Source: an uncultured Gammaproteobacteria bacterium (GTDB lineage Bacteria > Pseudomonadota > Gammaproteobacteria > HK1). From it: a stretch of DNA of 64,000 nucleotides. Within the stretch, counting starts at the first letter, position 1, and every line of letters starts with the position of its first letter. Below are positions 63,602 through 64,000 of the stretch, piece after piece. The notes under the pieces are model-generated. The model did not search any database. It was not told where the DNA came from and saw only the letters and a list, made by a program, of their open reading frames with translations. The stretch covers positions 947,001 through 1,011,000 of the forward strand of contig OY282378.1 of assembly GCA_958295835.1 (NCBI GenBank), in the 5' to 3' direction. A program made the translations under genes and the position numbers.

Positions 63602-63741
63602 CCGGAGCCGAACCTTCCTTTCGCCGAAGGGGTTCGTCGAATTCGATGCGAACGGCAGTGCCAGCTTCGGGCAGGATCAAGTTTCGGACCAGACACCGGC
63701 AACTGAATCATCTCAAACGAACACCAAGAAATCGCGTGGTA

Positions 63742-64000
63742 TTATAGATGTTTCTCACATACTTTTTCAAGGGGGCAATTAGAGTAAGCAGGTTCATGGG
63801 GATAGCAAAATTTTTGACCAATATTCCATACCGCCCAATCAAAATCTGCCGGTGATGCCAGCTTCAGATTGTCGACATTCGCAACTACCGATGCAGCAGT
63901 CTCTTTTTCGGCAAGCCCGAGTCTGAACAGGACCCTCTGCAGGTGAGTATCTGGTTTTACCGACATATATTTCTTGCTCTTTTTCCCACCTGCGATTCCA
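63742..64000 (-). CDS. Endonuclease III-like HhH-GPD DNA glycosylase (partial at window edge)
   Basis: The frame runs off the right end of the window. The visible part reads GIAGGKKSKKYMSVKPDTHLQRVLFRLGL, matching the helix-hairpin-helix glycine turn and the catalytic Asp segment (VDTHVxRV) of endonuclease III relatives. It ends in an iron-sulfur loop, FCYPHEPAYSNCPLEKVC, in which the Cys spacing (9 then 5) differs from the classical C-x6-C-x2-C-x5-C. GC is low for the window (many A/T codons), pointing to acquisition. The full domain structure cannot be judged. Confidence 0.7.
   Translation of the reverse strand, partial: GIAGGKKSKKYMSVKPDTHLQRVLFRLGLAEKETAASVVANVDNLKLASPADFDWAVWNIGQKFCYPHEPAYSNCPLEKVCEKHL

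Noticed and set aside
63028-63711. Minus-strand frames opposite the short DUF1640 gene
   Set aside because: They are antisense to the intact gene and its 3' fragment; only the last 18 codons of one frame (VapC tail) have independent support.

Overview
The window is about 64 kb of high-GC DNA with dense, mostly short-gapped genes. Gene content fits an aerobic, lipid- and organic-acid-metabolising proteobacterium: ETF:quinone oxidoreductase, a DmdC-type acyl-CoA dehydrogenase, two class I polyhydroxyalkanoate synthases, two TRAP carboxylate transporters and GMC, SDR and LLM oxidoreductases. It may be gamma- or betaproteobacterial; no rRNA or other taxonomic marker is present, so this is an inference. 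I saw no tRNA, rRNA, CRISPR array or intact insertion sequence.

Layout. 1-9.8 kb: end of a TMTC-like membrane protein, ETF-QO, acyl-CoA dehydrogenase, a sugar kinase beside a decayed sugar ABC permease, then a serine-biosynthesis set (SerA-like, SerC, DUF1015) and a CrcB fluoride channel. 9.8-16 kb: a trypsin-fold protein whose catalytic serine is replaced by Met, an S9 peptidase, a class III aminotransferase, a metal/cobalamin-receptor-like protein and DUF2889. 16-26.6 kb: tandem phaC genes behind a recognisable promoter and palindromic operator, CoA-binding protein plus MetY, a SABATH-type carboxyl methyltransferase, an alpha/beta hydrolase, a glutamine amidotransferase and a GMC oxidoreductase. 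26.6-33.4 kb: DctPQM TRAP transporter divergent from an SDR, a GrdB-like selenoprotein interrupted by an in-frame UGA, and a yeast-type cytosine deaminase, with upp convergent. 33.8-37.2 kb: a fused TRAP permease with a LarA homologue.

37-47 kb is the most unusual part. A giant exonuclease-RecQ-UvrD helicase gene is split: its 5' part stops near 39126 and its 3' part resumes near 42846. Between them lies a 3.7-kb mosaic of small cassettes bounded by short direct repeats: a signal-peptide ORF, an orphan NHLP-type RiPP precursor with a terminator, a low-GC helical protein, an exported Ala-rich repeat protein, and one whole plus two broken DUF1640 genes. 48-52 kb is a lower-GC surface-polysaccharide-like cassette flanked by a ~110-bp direct repeat.

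52.5-60.6 kb: SDR, MFS exporter, LLM oxidoreductase, a molybdenum hydroxylase large subunit with a MoaD/ThiS-like partner, and a TrxR-type ferredoxin-NADP reductase. 60.6-64 kb is a graveyard and defence-like zone: relics of a family 2 glycosyltransferase and of methylmalonyl-CoA mutase, a CopG/MazF toxin-antitoxin pair, a NYN/OST-HTH protein, a truncated AAA ATPase, a VapC tail, whole and partial DUF1640 genes, and a HhH-GPD DNA glycosylase running off the edge.

The two strongest discoveries are the hidden selenoprotein at 30863-32086 (UGA at codon 154, candidate SECIS hairpin directly after it) and the cassette island with an orphan RiPP precursor inside the split helicase.
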